The position numbers and the translations under genes are program-made. Of a stretch of DNA of 64,000 bases, positions 9,363-17,586 are shown one piece after another. The DNA lies in the NCBI RefSeq assembly GCF_003994335.1, contig NZ_PNQZ01000061.1, positions 186,001-250,000 of the forward strand. The letters run 5' to 3'. The notes under the pieces are model-generated. The model was not told the DNA's origin and ran no database searches. It saw nothing but the letters and a program-made list of their open reading frames with translations. Origin of the DNA: Asaia sp. W19 (lineage in GTDB: Bacteria; Pseudomonadota; Alphaproteobacteria; Acetobacterales; Acetobacteraceae). Every line of letters begins with the position of its first letter. The stretch's first letter is position 1.

Positions 9363-10354
9363 GTGTAACGACCCGTATTGTCAGTGAAGATGAGGCCGAT
9401 ATGCGCCTCGACCGCTGGTTTCGCCGCCATTATCCCGACCTCACCCAAGGGGCGCTGCAAAAGCTGTGCCGTACGGGGCAGGTGCGCCTTGATGGCAAGC
9501 GCGTGACCGGGGCGAGCCGTCTGGCTCCCGGGCAGAGCCTGCGTATTCCGCCTCTGCCCGCGCCCATGGCCGCCCAACCCGATCGCCCTGCGCCGCTGGA
9601 CCCGCAGCTGGCCCGCGAGATCGAGCGCATGGTGGTCTATCGCGACGATCATGTGATCGTACTCGACAAGCCCTCGGGCCTGCCCACGCAGGGTGGCCCG
9701 GGCATTACCAAGCATATCGACATGATGCTGGACGGTTTGCGTGGCGATTTATCCGACCGGCCGCGCCTCGTGCACCGTATCGACCGCGATACGTCCGGGC
9801 TTCTGCTTCTGGCGCGTACCCCCGGCGTTGCGGCCAAGCTGGCGGCCGCGTTCCGCGGGCGCGATGTCGAAAAGACCTATTGGGCCATTGTTGTCGGGCG
9901 TCCCATGCCGGGAACCGGCGTCATCGATCAGCCTCTGGCCAAACTCGGTGCCGGTAATGGCGCGCTCATGATCGCCGCCACACGTGACGATGAGGACGCC
10001 GTGGTGGCAAAGACCGATTATGAAGTGGTCGATGCTGCGGGCAAGCGCCTGTCCTGGCTGGCGCTGAAGCCGCTGACCGGGCGCACGCATCAGCTGCGCG
10101 TTCATTGCGAGACGCTTGGCACACCAATTCTGGGCGACCCTAAATATGGCGGCAAGGCCGCGCATATGGAGGGGTTCACCGATCGTCTGCATCTTCATGC
10201 GCGTGCGCTCGACTTCCCTCATCCCGCGGGTGGCCGGCTGCGCGTGGCGGCGCCCCTGCCGCCTCATATGCGCGACACGTTCAAGGATCTCGGTTTCACG
10301 GCGGGTGATACGCCCAAACCTGAGCGTATCGGGGGCAAGGGAGGCAGGAAATGA
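9359..10354 (+). CDS. ribosomal large-subunit pseudouridine synthase, RluC/RluD family
   Basis: Converts specific uridines of 23S rRNA to pseudouridine. An N-terminal S4 RNA-binding domain (about residues 12-60, RLDRWFRRHYP...QVRLDGKRV) is followed by the RluA-type catalytic domain. The signature VHRIDRDTSG contains the catalytic Asp142, and the late LTGRTHQLRVHCETLGTPILGDPKYGG block is intact. At 331 residues it is typical. Whether it is RluC or RluD cannot be decided here; RluC-type is somewhat likelier. It overlaps rarA and asmA by 4 bp at each end, indicating one transcript with coupled translation. Confidence 0.9.
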   Translation: MSVTTRIVSEDEADMRLDRWFRRHYPDLTQGALQKLCRTGQVRLDGKRVTGASRLAPGQSLRIPPLPAPMAAQPDRPAPLDPQLAREIERMVVYRDDHVIVLDKPSGLPTQGGPGITKHIDMMLDGLRGDLSDRPRLVHRIDRDTSGLLLLARTPGVAAKLAAAFRGRDVEKTYWAIVVGRPMPGTGVIDQPLAKLGAGNGALMIAATRDDEDAVVAKTDYEVVDAAGKRLSWLALKPLTGRTHQLRVHCETLGTPILGDPKYGGKAAHMEGFTDRLHLHARALDFPHPAGGRLRVAAPLPPHMRDTFKDLGFTAGDTPKPERIGGKGGRK

Positions 10355-12924
10355 AGCGACTGACTGCGGCGCTGATCGTCATTCTGGTGCTGGCGACAGT
10401 TCTGGCTGTTTCGGCCCATATCCTAGTCGACCGCTCCAACCTGAAGCAGGACGTCATCACCGCGGTCAAACGTCAGACTGGCCGTGATCTGACGATGGCG
10501 CGCTTTTCGGTCGGGATTCTTCCCTGGCCGAGCATCAGCGCGCATCAGGTCACACTTTCCGATCTGCCTACAGCACAGGGTGGAGGAACGTCGCAGCCTA
10601 TGATCGAGGCCCGCGATATTCGGGCTTCTGTCGCGCTCATGCCGCTTCTGTGGCGGGAGATCCGTCTCGAGAACCTTACCATGCTCCGTGGTGCGGTCAG
10701 GCTTCATCGGAACGAGGCCGGGCTGGCCAATTGGGATTTCAAGCCTGAGCCTGCTCCCGCCTCTGCCGGTTCCGCCGGGACGTCTCATCCGTCCGCCCAT
10801 TGGGGGGTAAAGCTTGGTTCGGCGCGCCTCGATCAGATGGCGTTTTCTCTGGATGACCGATATGCCCATCATGGCGGGGCGATTGTGGTCGATCATGCCG
10901 AGTTCGATGGTCTGGCGTCATCAGCGCCGTATCTCGATCTCCATGGGCGTCGTGGTGATACGCCTTTCCGGATCAATGGCCATGTCGGGCCGCTTACCCT
11001 TCTTCAGGGTGCCAACCCGCCTTGGGCGCTGAGCCTTGGGGCGACGCTGGGCAAGGACGGCAAGCAGCAGGATTGGCTCAATTTCGACGGACAGATCACT
11101 GATACGCGCCATTTGCGGGGTTTTTCCGGTGTTTTGCGCGGCGAGATGGCGTCTCTCAAGGATGCTGAATCCCTGTTTCCGAACGCGAATCTGCCCGATT
11201 TGCAGGGAATAGGCGGCGAGATCGGCCTCTATGACGCTGATCCGCAAAAGCCGGACGCCGGGAAAGCGGATTCCGGACCCGCATTTTCCCTGTCCCGTCT
11301 GGGGGTCAACCATCTTCATATCCATCTCGGCGCTGCGCCCCCGTGGCAGGGTGTTTCAGTGTCCGCACTCCACGCTGACGCCGATACCTTGTCTTCGGCT
11401 CTGACTGTCAGCGCGACCTTGCAGGGCGCGGCCTCGGGGCTGGCCCTTCAAGGAAGTTTCGGAACGCTGGCCCAGGCAGGTACTGCGTGGCAGACGGGAC
11501 TACAGACCCCGCTCACGGTCTCTGCAGATCTGCGAGACTCGACGGCGCTCGCCGCTTCGAGCGGTTTGAAGGCCCATGTGACTGGGCAAGTTGGCGCGCC
11601 GGAGACCCAGCTTGCACTTCAGGGAGAGGCACGCAGTCTGACGATTCATCAGGCCACGCTACACGACCTGTCCCTAAAGGGTGGGCTGACCCGCGACCGG
11701 GAGGGAACGCTCAAGATCGACGCTCTCGCTTTCCAGAGCCACGAAATGACTGGTGAGCTCACCCTGGCCGCTTCCGCACCGCTGTTGACGGCCCTTCAGG
11801 GATCGCTGCATTTTGCGCATCTGGATCTCGACTCGCTGGGCGCACTCTGGAAGCCAGCAGAAGTCACGTCGAACAAGACCGCGACCGGTGCTGGAACTGA
11901 CAGTGCATCCCCCGGCCGACCCTCGGCTACACAATCCTCTACTGCCGCACCTGCACAATCGACGGTCCTGCCCCTGCCGATACTGGGCGCGGGGCAGGGG
12001 ACCTCTGGTGCTGCGGCACAGGTTTCGGGGCCTTCAGGGAGTGGCAAGCTTCCAGGACTGTCTGGATTCGATTGGCGCGCTTTCCTTCACGGCGGCAGCG
12101 GCAATCTGGCGATCAGCGCGGAGACACTGCGTTTCAATCAGGCCGATTATACCGGGATTTCTGCAACCCTCCTGCTCGGGGAGGGGCATCTTACGATTCA
12201 GTCAATCCACGGGAGCGGGAATGGCATGACCCTCTCCGGTGAGGCGCGCTACGATATGGCTGTTACGCCCGCGCGGCTCAGCCTGACGCTCTCTCCGCTG
12301 CTTTTCCCGGCGACGCTGGCGCAGAACCTGCTCGGCCTGCCCGATCTGTTTCGCGGACCGCTGATGCTCGTCGGTCAGTTGCAGGCCGAGGGGGAAACAA
12401 AGGCGGCACTCATGACCAGCCTGGACGGGCATCTCGGGCTCTCCATGGTCGGAGGTTCCATTGCGGCCAGTCATCTCGGGCCATATCTCGGCGATGCGGC
12501 GCGCTCCCTCATGACGCATGGAGATCTTGGTGTGCGCTGCCTCGGTCTTCACGCCGCTTTTGCCTCTGGTCGGGCGCAGCTCGACACGATCGGGATGGAG
12601 GCAGGCGCGTTGAGCCTCTCTGGTCAGGGGAGCTATGGCCTCGCTGACGGCACGCTCGATCTTCATCTCCTGCCACGCATCGGGTTCGGTGGAACCGGAG
12701 CCTCGACGCCAGTGGTCGTGACGGGCACGCTCGATTCCCCCAAGGCCCATCAGGAGGCCAGTGCAGGTGGGCGCTTTGAGATCACCATAGGGGGCAGCCA
12801 GCCTGATCACTGCCCGGATCTGCTCACCAAGGCGCGTGAGAATGTCGCAGGAGAACCCGCAGCCGAGCCCAAGAAGCACTCCCAGGCTTCCGAATTGCTG
12901 CATGGATTGGGGATCCTCCATTGA
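10351..12924 (+). CDS. AsmA family protein
   Basis: An 857-residue inner-membrane-anchored periplasmic protein. One N-terminal helix (about residues 5-25) is followed by the AsmA lead segment: DRSNLKQDVITAVKRQTGR, an ILPWPSISAHQV-type strand, and a VALMPLLWREIRLENL block. A low-complexity Ser/Thr/Pro linker lies near residues 510-560. The C-terminal AsmA domain with FRGPLMLVGQLQAEG and LSMVGGSIAASHLG follows. AsmA-family members act in envelope lipid transport and outer-membrane homeostasis. It overlaps rluC/D (ATGA) and the ATP12 gene (TTGA), so it belongs to the same operon. Confidence 0.85.
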   Translation: MKRLTAALIVILVLATVLAVSAHILVDRSNLKQDVITAVKRQTGRDLTMARFSVGILPWPSISAHQVTLSDLPTAQGGGTSQPMIEARDIRASVALMPLLWREIRLENLTMLRGAVRLHRNEAGLANWDFKPEPAPASAGSAGTSHPSAHWGVKLGSARLDQMAFSLDDRYAHHGGAIVVDHAEFDGLASSAPYLDLHGRRGDTPFRINGHVGPLTLLQGANPPWALSLGATLGKDGKQQDWLNFDGQITDTRHLRGFSGVLRGEMASLKDAESLFPNANLPDLQGIGGEIGLYDADPQKPDAGKADSGPAFSLSRLGVNHLHIHLGAAPPWQGVSVSALHADADTLSSALTVSATLQGAASGLALQGSFGTLAQAGTAWQTGLQTPLTVSADLRDSTALAASSGLKAHVTGQVGAPETQLALQGEARSLTIHQATLHDLSLKGGLTRDREGTLKIDALAFQSHEMTGELTLAASAPLLTALQGSLHFAHLDLDSLGALWKPAEVTSNKTATGAGTDSASPGRPSATQSSTAAPAQSTVLPLPILGAGQGTSGAAAQVSGPSGSGKLPGLSGFDWRAFLHGGSGNLAISAETLRFNQADYTGISATLLLGEGHLTIQSIHGSGNGMTLSGEARYDMAVTPARLSLTLSPLLFPATLAQNLLGLPDLFRGPLMLVGQLQAEGETKAALMTSLDGHLGLSMVGGSIAASHLGPYLGDAARSLMTHGDLGVRCLGLHAAFASGRAQLDTIGMEAGALSLSGQGSYGLADGTLDLHLLPRIGFGGTGASTPVVVTGTLDSPKAHQEASAGGRFEITIGGSQPDHCPDLLTKARENVAGEPAAEPKKHSQASELLHGLGILH

Positions 12925-13652
12925 GCCAGTCCATCAGACGTTTTTGGAAAGAGGTCAGCGTCGTGCCCGTCGATGTTCCTCAGGGGTATGAGGTCTGCCT
13001 CGATGGGCGCAGTTTTCGCCTTCCAGGCGGGAACAGGTTGATTCTCGGGACGCTGGCGCTCGCCGAGGCTGTTGCCGAGGAGTGGCGCAGCATCCCCCCC
13101 GGATCGGCCTTCCAGACAACCTCCTTGCCATTGACGCAGATGGCGGGCACCCAGATCGAGCGCGTAGCACCTGACCGCGCGCAGATCATCGGACAGCTCA
13201 TGGCGTATGGAGAGAGCGATCTGCTCTGTTACAGAGCTACCGGCAGTCTGGGACGTGAGCAGGATGCGCTGTTTGATCCGGTGCTGCAGCGTTTCGCCGC
13301 ACGTCACGGGATCATGCCTGAGGTCACCCGTAGTCTGCTACCGCTCACAGTGGCGCCGGAATTGCAGGAAGTCTGCCGCAGGGCTCTCGAGCGTTTTGAC
13401 GACTCAGCTCTTACCTGCGCGGCCATAGGAGCACCCGCCACCGGGAGCCTGATTATGGCGATTGGCTTGGCAGAAGGATGGATGCAAGCCAAGGAGGCCA
13501 ACGATATGGCGAGCGTGGAAGAGCGCCACCAGATGGCTCAATGGGGTGAGGATGATGCGCTTTTGCAGGAGATCGAGCGTACGGGTATCGACATCGACCA
13601 TGCCTTACATTTTCTTGCGCTATCGCAAGAAAAGGCGCCAAATGGGGCATGA
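12921..13652 (+). CDS. ATP12-family F1-ATP synthase assembly chaperone
   Basis: A 243-residue protein of the ATP12 family, which in mitochondria binds the F1 alpha subunit during ATP synthase assembly and has alphaproteobacterial members. The N-terminal FWKEVSV...GYEVCLDGRSFRLPGG, the central EWRSIPP and PLTQMAGTQIERV, and the YGESDLLCYRATG signature are all present. The start is a TTG overlapping the AsmA stop (TTGA). The C-terminal acidic helix region (EERHQMAQWGEDDALLQE) is typical. It is the last gene of the operon. Confidence 0.88.
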   Translation: MSQSIRRFWKEVSVVPVDVPQGYEVCLDGRSFRLPGGNRLILGTLALAEAVAEEWRSIPPGSAFQTTSLPLTQMAGTQIERVAPDRAQIIGQLMAYGESDLLCYRATGSLGREQDALFDPVLQRFAARHGIMPEVTRSLLPLTVAPELQEVCRRALERFDDSALTCAAIGAPATGSLIMAIGLAEGWMQAKEANDMASVEERHQMAQWGEDDALLQEIERTGIDIDHALHFLALSQEKAPNGA

Positions 13653-13784
13653 TTTCGCCATGATTGCTGCCTAGATCCAGTCTGGCAAGGTCATCACATT
13701 CGGTGACCATTGGTTACTGGAAAATGGATCGAATTCGATCTAGTACTGATTCGGTAATCAGATCAACTGGCGTAAGGATCAGGC

Positions 13785-13958
13785 ATGTCCTCTCGTATTC
13801 AGAAGGTTCTGGATGAGAATATCGTTGCTGAAATTCTCACTCGTCGCACTCCCTTCAAGGTCCGTTCTGCGCATTTCGTTGCGAAATGTGTACAGAATGT
13901 CTGGCTGGTCCTCGCAGCCACGCCGGTGATTGTCGTGATCTGCGCGATTAAAGGCTGA
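13785..13958 (+). CDS. 57-residue protein with a C-terminal membrane helix
   Basis: A small reading frame with AAGGA 7 nt before its ATG. The first 35 residues are polar and basic (MSSRIQKVLDENIVAEILT...). A hydrophobic segment at about residues 39-56 (VWLVLAATPVIVVICAI) ends at KG. This looks like a tail-anchored small protein. A 14-bp perfect palindrome (13727-13740, GATCGAATTCGATC) lies 45 bp upstream and could be an operator. A terminator follows about 110 bp downstream. The family is not recognised. Confidence 0.55.
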   Translation: MSSRIQKVLDENIVAEILTRRTPFKVRSAHFVAKCVQNVWLVLAATPVIVVICAIKG

Positions 13959-14066
13959 ACAAGCCAGTCATTGCCTTCGAACGTGTGAGCGTATCGCTCC
14001 AAGTGCGAGGGGGGGGCAAACTACTTTTCTGGAAACACGCGCTATAACCCGCGTTGCCCAATAAAA

Positions 14067-14097
14067 AACCCGGCTTTTGGCCGGGCTTTTTTTAGTG
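14067..14097. terminator. bidirectional intrinsic terminator
   Basis: The hairpin pairs CCCGGC (14069-14074) with GCCGGG (14080-14085) around a TTTTG loop. A run of A lies on the left and a run of T on the right. It sits between the plus-strand small gene and the 3' end of minus-strand ispDF, so it can serve both strands. Confidence 0.8.
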
Positions 14098-14112
14098 GGT
14101 CGTGAGCCGGGC

Positions 14113-15276
14113 TCAGGGCACCAGAACGGTTGCCACGGCTGTTGCCGCGATGCCTTCCTCGCGCCCCGTAAAGCCAAGGCGCTCAGAGGTGGTTGCCTTG
14201 ACCGAAATACGGTCCACGTCGACCTGGAGCAGCGAGGCAAGGCGTTCACGCATGGCCTGCGCGTGTGGTCCGATCTTGGGGCGCTCACAGATGAGGGTCA
14301 CGTCGGCGTTGATCAGCATGCCTCCGCGCTGACGGATGCGCTCACCCGCATGGATGAGGAAGCGTGCCGAATCCATGTCCTTCCACTCATTGTCTGTCGG
14401 GGGGAAGTGGCGACCGATATCCCCCTCGGCCAAAGCGCCATAGATCGCATCGCAAAGCGTGTGAATGCCTACATCCGCATCGGAGTGACCTGCGAGGCCA
14501 CGGTCATGGGGAATGGTGATGCCGCACAGGATTAGCGGACGTCCGGTTTCGAAAGCATGCACATCATAGCCCAGGCCGGTGCGCGGGAGTGGGGTCGAGC
14601 CGAGCAGACGTTCCAGGCGCACGAGATCCTCCGGTAGGGTGAGTTTGATGTTGTCTTCTGCGCCCTGGACGAGTGCCACGGGGTGGCCAGCGGCTTCCAG
14701 CAGCGCCGCATCGTCCGTAACCGGGCCCTTATGGGTGCGATGCAGATCGAGAAGGAGCGGGAAATGGAACCCTTGCGGCGTTTGCGCGCGCCACAGGGAG
14801 TCCCGACAGACTGTGGTATCGACCAGACCGTCGCGTCCACGCTTGAGTGTGTCCGCTACCGCCACAGCCGGGATGGCGCCTGGCGTGGTATCAAGAGCCT
14901 TGAGTACATTGCGTATGACGTCAGCAGGCACGTAGGGGCGTGCACCATCATGGACCAGCACGAGATCAGGCGGCTCGGGCAGAGCAGCCAGAGCTTCGAG
15001 CCCGGCACGCACGCTGTCCTGACGCTCACGGCCGCCCGCTACGGGAGGAAGTGTCTCTATGCCGTCTAGCGCCTGCAACAGCAGAGGGTCGTGACCGACA
15101 GGTTGAATGAGGGTGACATGGTCACGCAGGGCTTCGGCCGCATGACGAATGACAGTTTTGCCACCGAGAAGCATGTACTGCTTCGGCAGGGCAGCGAGAC
15201 CAGAGGCGGGCGCAGCGCTGGCATCAGCGAAGCGGCGACCGGAACCGGCGGCGAGGAGGATGGCAGCAATACGCAT
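14113..15276 (-). CDS. ispDF: bifunctional IspD/IspF enzyme of the MEP isoprenoid pathway
   Basis: A 387-residue fusion. The N-terminal half is 2-C-methyl-D-erythritol 4-phosphate cytidylyltransferase, with the nucleotide-binding [11 protein letters not shown] at residues 6-16 and [15 protein letters not shown]. The C-terminal half is 2-C-methyl-D-erythritol 2,4-cyclodiphosphate synthase, with [20 protein letters not shown], the metal-ligand [30 protein letters not shown], and the [23 protein letters not shown] tail. It therefore performs two steps of the non-mevalonate route. The fusion is a known alphaproteobacterial arrangement. A terminator that ends the upstream transporter transcript precedes the gene. 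Confidence 0.95.
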   Translation of the reverse strand: MRIAAILLAAGSGRRFADASAAPASGLAALPKQYMLLGGKTVIRHAAEALRDHVTLIQPVGHDPLLLQALDGIETLPPVAGGRERQDSVRAGLEALAALPEPPDLVLVHDGARPYVPADVIRNVLKALDTTPGAIPAVAVADTLKRGRDGLVDTTVCRDSLWRAQTPQGFHFPLLLDLHRTHKGPVTDDAALLEAAGHPVALVQGAEDNIKLTLPEDLVRLERLLGSTPLPRTGLGYDVHAFETGRPLILCGITIPHDRGLAGHSDADVGIHTLCDAIYGALAEGDIGRHFPPTDNEWKDMDSARFLIHAGERIRQRGGMLINADVTLICERPKIGPHAQAMRERLASLLQVDVDRISVKATTSERLGFTGREEGIAATAVATVLVP

Positions 15277-15320
15277 GATGCTCAGGGAATGCGGATTTGT
15301 CGGATGAACGTCAAGACAAG

Positions 15321-15352
15321 AAAAAAGGCCCTGCAGTTTCCCGCAGGGCCTT
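15321..15352 (-). terminator. intrinsic terminator of the sugar transporter
   Basis: A 10-bp stem pairs AAGGCCCTGC (15325-15334) with GCAGGGCCTT (15343-15352). On the minus strand it is followed by a T run (complement of 15321-15326). It lies 31 bp behind the transporter stop. Confidence 0.8.
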
Positions 15353-15382
15353 GTCTCCGTTTCCCGTCAGGGAAGGGGCGCC

Positions 15383-16786
15383 TCAGCGACCGATATCGCG
15401 AAGTCGCGTTCCGAGATTGAGCTTGCGCTCGAGGGATTCGAGCGTGACCCCGCGCGTCTCGGGTACGAAAGCCAGGGTCACCAGGATGAAGACCGCATTC
15501 AGCGCAGCGTAGAGCCAGAAGGTGTGTGACGCACCGAGGGTGCCAAGAAGCGTCAGGAAGGTCGCGCCCACCGCCATATTGGCAATCCAGTTGGTGAAGG
15601 TCGAGCAGGCAATGCCGAAATCACGTCCCTGGAGCGGCTGAACTTCGGCGCACAGGACCCAGATGAGCGGACCTGCCGAGAAGGCGAAGCCGGTTATGAA
15701 GAGCAGTAGCACCGCCACGGCAAGGTAATGCATCATGGTGCTGGAATCCTGCCCGAAGGACAGAAGAACCGCCAAAGCGCCCATGCCAACCGCCATAATG
15801 GCAAAGCCCGCGACAAGCATTGGGCGACGGCCCCAGCGATCGACAAAACCAATGGCGATGAATGTGGCCAGCATGTTGACGAGACCCACGATTGCGGTGC
15901 CCCACATCTGACCGTCCTGGCCAAACCCGGCGACTTCGAAAATACGCGGCGCGTAATACATCACGATATTGATGCCGGTGAGCTGCTGAACGATCTGCAG
16001 GCCGATACCCAGCATCACCGAGCGGCGGAAATTCGGATTCTCGAGGAATAGCGAAAAGCCGCGCTGCTTCTCTCTTAAGCTCGCCTGAATGTCACGAATC
16101 TCGCTCTCTGCTTCCTCGCGCGTGGCGCGCAGTGTCGACAGGGTTTCAAGGGCGTCATCATGACGTCCGCGCAGCATGAGCCAGCGCGGGCTGTCAGGAA
16201 GGAAGAGCGAACCGACAAGGAAGATTGCGCCTGGAACAGCGACGATCCCGAGCATCCAGCGCCAGGCCCCTGCATAAGCAAACAGGGCATCGGAAATGAA
16301 GGCCAGCAAGATCCCGATCGTGATCATCAGCTGATACACTGAGATGAGGCTGCCACGATGCTGTTCGTCAGCGACTTCCGAAATATAGAGCGGTGCAACA
16401 AAGCTCGCGATGCCGATGGCGAGGCCGAGGATGGCGCGCGCCACGATCAGAAGGCTGACCGAATGGGCGAGAACGCAGCAAATGGCGCCGAGCATGAACA
16501 GGGCGGCGCTGAGCACCAGGGCTTTCTTGCGGCCGAGTCCGTAGGAAAGACGGCCAGCAACGAGCGCGCCGAGAGCGGCTCCGAACATCATGGAGGAGAC
16601 GATCCATTCCTGGGCCGTATCGCTCGCCTGGAATTCCTTGGCAATGAATCCGAGCGCACCGGAGATCACGCCGATATCAAGGCCGAACATCAGGCCGGCA
16701 ACGGCAGCGAGGATGGCTGCCAACATCATTTTTCCTACCAGCGGAAGCTTTGTCTGCGCTGGCGCGGAAGTGGAAACGTTACTCAT
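15383..16786 (-). CDS. MFS sugar porter (GalP/XylE type)
   Basis: A 467-residue inner-membrane proton-coupled sugar transporter with about twelve helices. Sugar porter family signatures are present: GRLSYGLGRKKAL after helix 2, a LPDSPRWLML motif (PESPRWL type) before the central loop, QQLTGINIVMYYAP in helix 7, GFVDRWGRRPML after helix 8, and PETRGVTLESLE at the C-terminus. The substrate (hexose or pentose) cannot be read from the sequence. It is a single gene with its own terminator. About 500 bp of AT-rich DNA lies upstream. Confidence 0.9.
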   Translation of the reverse strand: MSNVSTSAPAQTKLPLVGKMMLAAILAAVAGLMFGLDIGVISGALGFIAKEFQASDTAQEWIVSSMMFGAALGALVAGRLSYGLGRKKALVLSAALFMLGAICCVLAHSVSLLIVARAILGLAIGIASFVAPLYISEVADEQHRGSLISVYQLMITIGILLAFISDALFAYAGAWRWMLGIVAVPGAIFLVGSLFLPDSPRWLMLRGRHDDALETLSTLRATREEAESEIRDIQASLREKQRGFSLFLENPNFRRSVMLGIGLQIVQQLTGINIVMYYAPRIFEVAGFGQDGQMWGTAIVGLVNMLATFIAIGFVDRWGRRPMLVAGFAIMAVGMGALAVLLSFGQDSSTMMHYLAVAVLLLFITGFAFSAGPLIWVLCAEVQPLQGRDFGIACSTFTNWIANMAVGATFLTLLGTLGASHTFWLYAALNAVFILVTLAFVPETRGVTLESLERKLNLGTRLRDIGR

Positions 16787-17280
16787 AATGAGAAGACCCT
16801 AGTCGAGAATGTCCGGGCGAGGTTGCTTGTGAAGAACCGTCTGCGTCACACAAGAAATCCCAGAACGCGTGTTATCTTCGCGCATCTATCACGTTATTTC
16901 AAACCAAATTCGCGTTAGCTCATTATGTGGGTCATGCTGCGTCCGTCTTTCTGTTAGATCGGTCTGATTCGCTCAGGGAGGCTGGCGAAACCGGGGTCGA
17001 TTTGCCTCAGTAAACAGTTAATTTATCATAAAAAAACAACCTTTTGAATCAATATTGATCAGATGATGGGAGAACCGATACGGTCGTGGCTGTATGATTC
17101 TAAGTTAAATGTTAATTTTACGATAACAGAGAATAGAATATTTATTTATGTACTATAGAACATTTGTATAGATTATGACTCTGCCACAATAACATTCGAT
17201 AACGGCGCAAGACAGCGTCGTTTGATTGTTTCATTCATTGGGCAAGCACTCACGCTCGCAATATTGAATGGAACACCCCA
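16787..17280. other. AT-rich intergenic region
   Basis: About 490 bp between two divergently transcribed genes. It is clearly richer in A/T than its surroundings, especially 17000-17180, which has several TTAAT/TTTAT-type runs. It must hold promoters for the sugar porter and for the small exported protein, but I cannot point to a convincing -35/-10 pair. No reading frame of interest is seen. Confidence 0.4.
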
Positions 17281-17496
17281 ATGACCATTTCCGCTTTTGC
17301 CGCTCGCGCTCTTTCCGCTTTTGTTCTCATCGGCGCGGTGAATGCCGCTGGCACGATCACACAGGCCTCAGCTGGCCCCGCGCATCAGGTTCGCGCCGCT
17401 CAGCCAACGATCTCGCTCACCGGCCCCCGCCCCGACAAGGGTCAGACCGTTGACCCCTGTGGCACTTATGGCAATTGCGTTGCCCACTTTGGCTGA
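17281..17496 (+). CDS. small exported protein
   Basis: A 71-residue protein with a plausible signal peptide (AARALSAFVLIGAVNAAGTITQASA, cleavage near residue 31). The short mature part ends in DPCGTYGNCVAHFG and contains two Cys. The ribosome binding site is weak (GGAAC about 7 nt upstream). It precedes the diguanylate cyclase gene by 90 bp. The family is not recognised; exported character is the main support. Confidence 0.45.
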   Translation: MTISAFAARALSAFVLIGAVNAAGTITQASAGPAHQVRAAQPTISLTGPRPDKGQTVDPCGTYGNCVAHFG

Positions 17497-17586
17497 ACTT
17501 GCGTGTTTTTAACGACCAAACGGGGAAATCATCCTAGGATGTGCAAAGGCGGTTAGCGTCTTTGGCTCGGGGATCGTGCAATTATA

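Noticed and set aside
13727-13740. 14-bp palindrome GATCGAATTCGATC as an operator
   Set aside because: A single short palindrome without a second copy or a recognised regulator next to it; mentioned only in the neighbouring gene entry.
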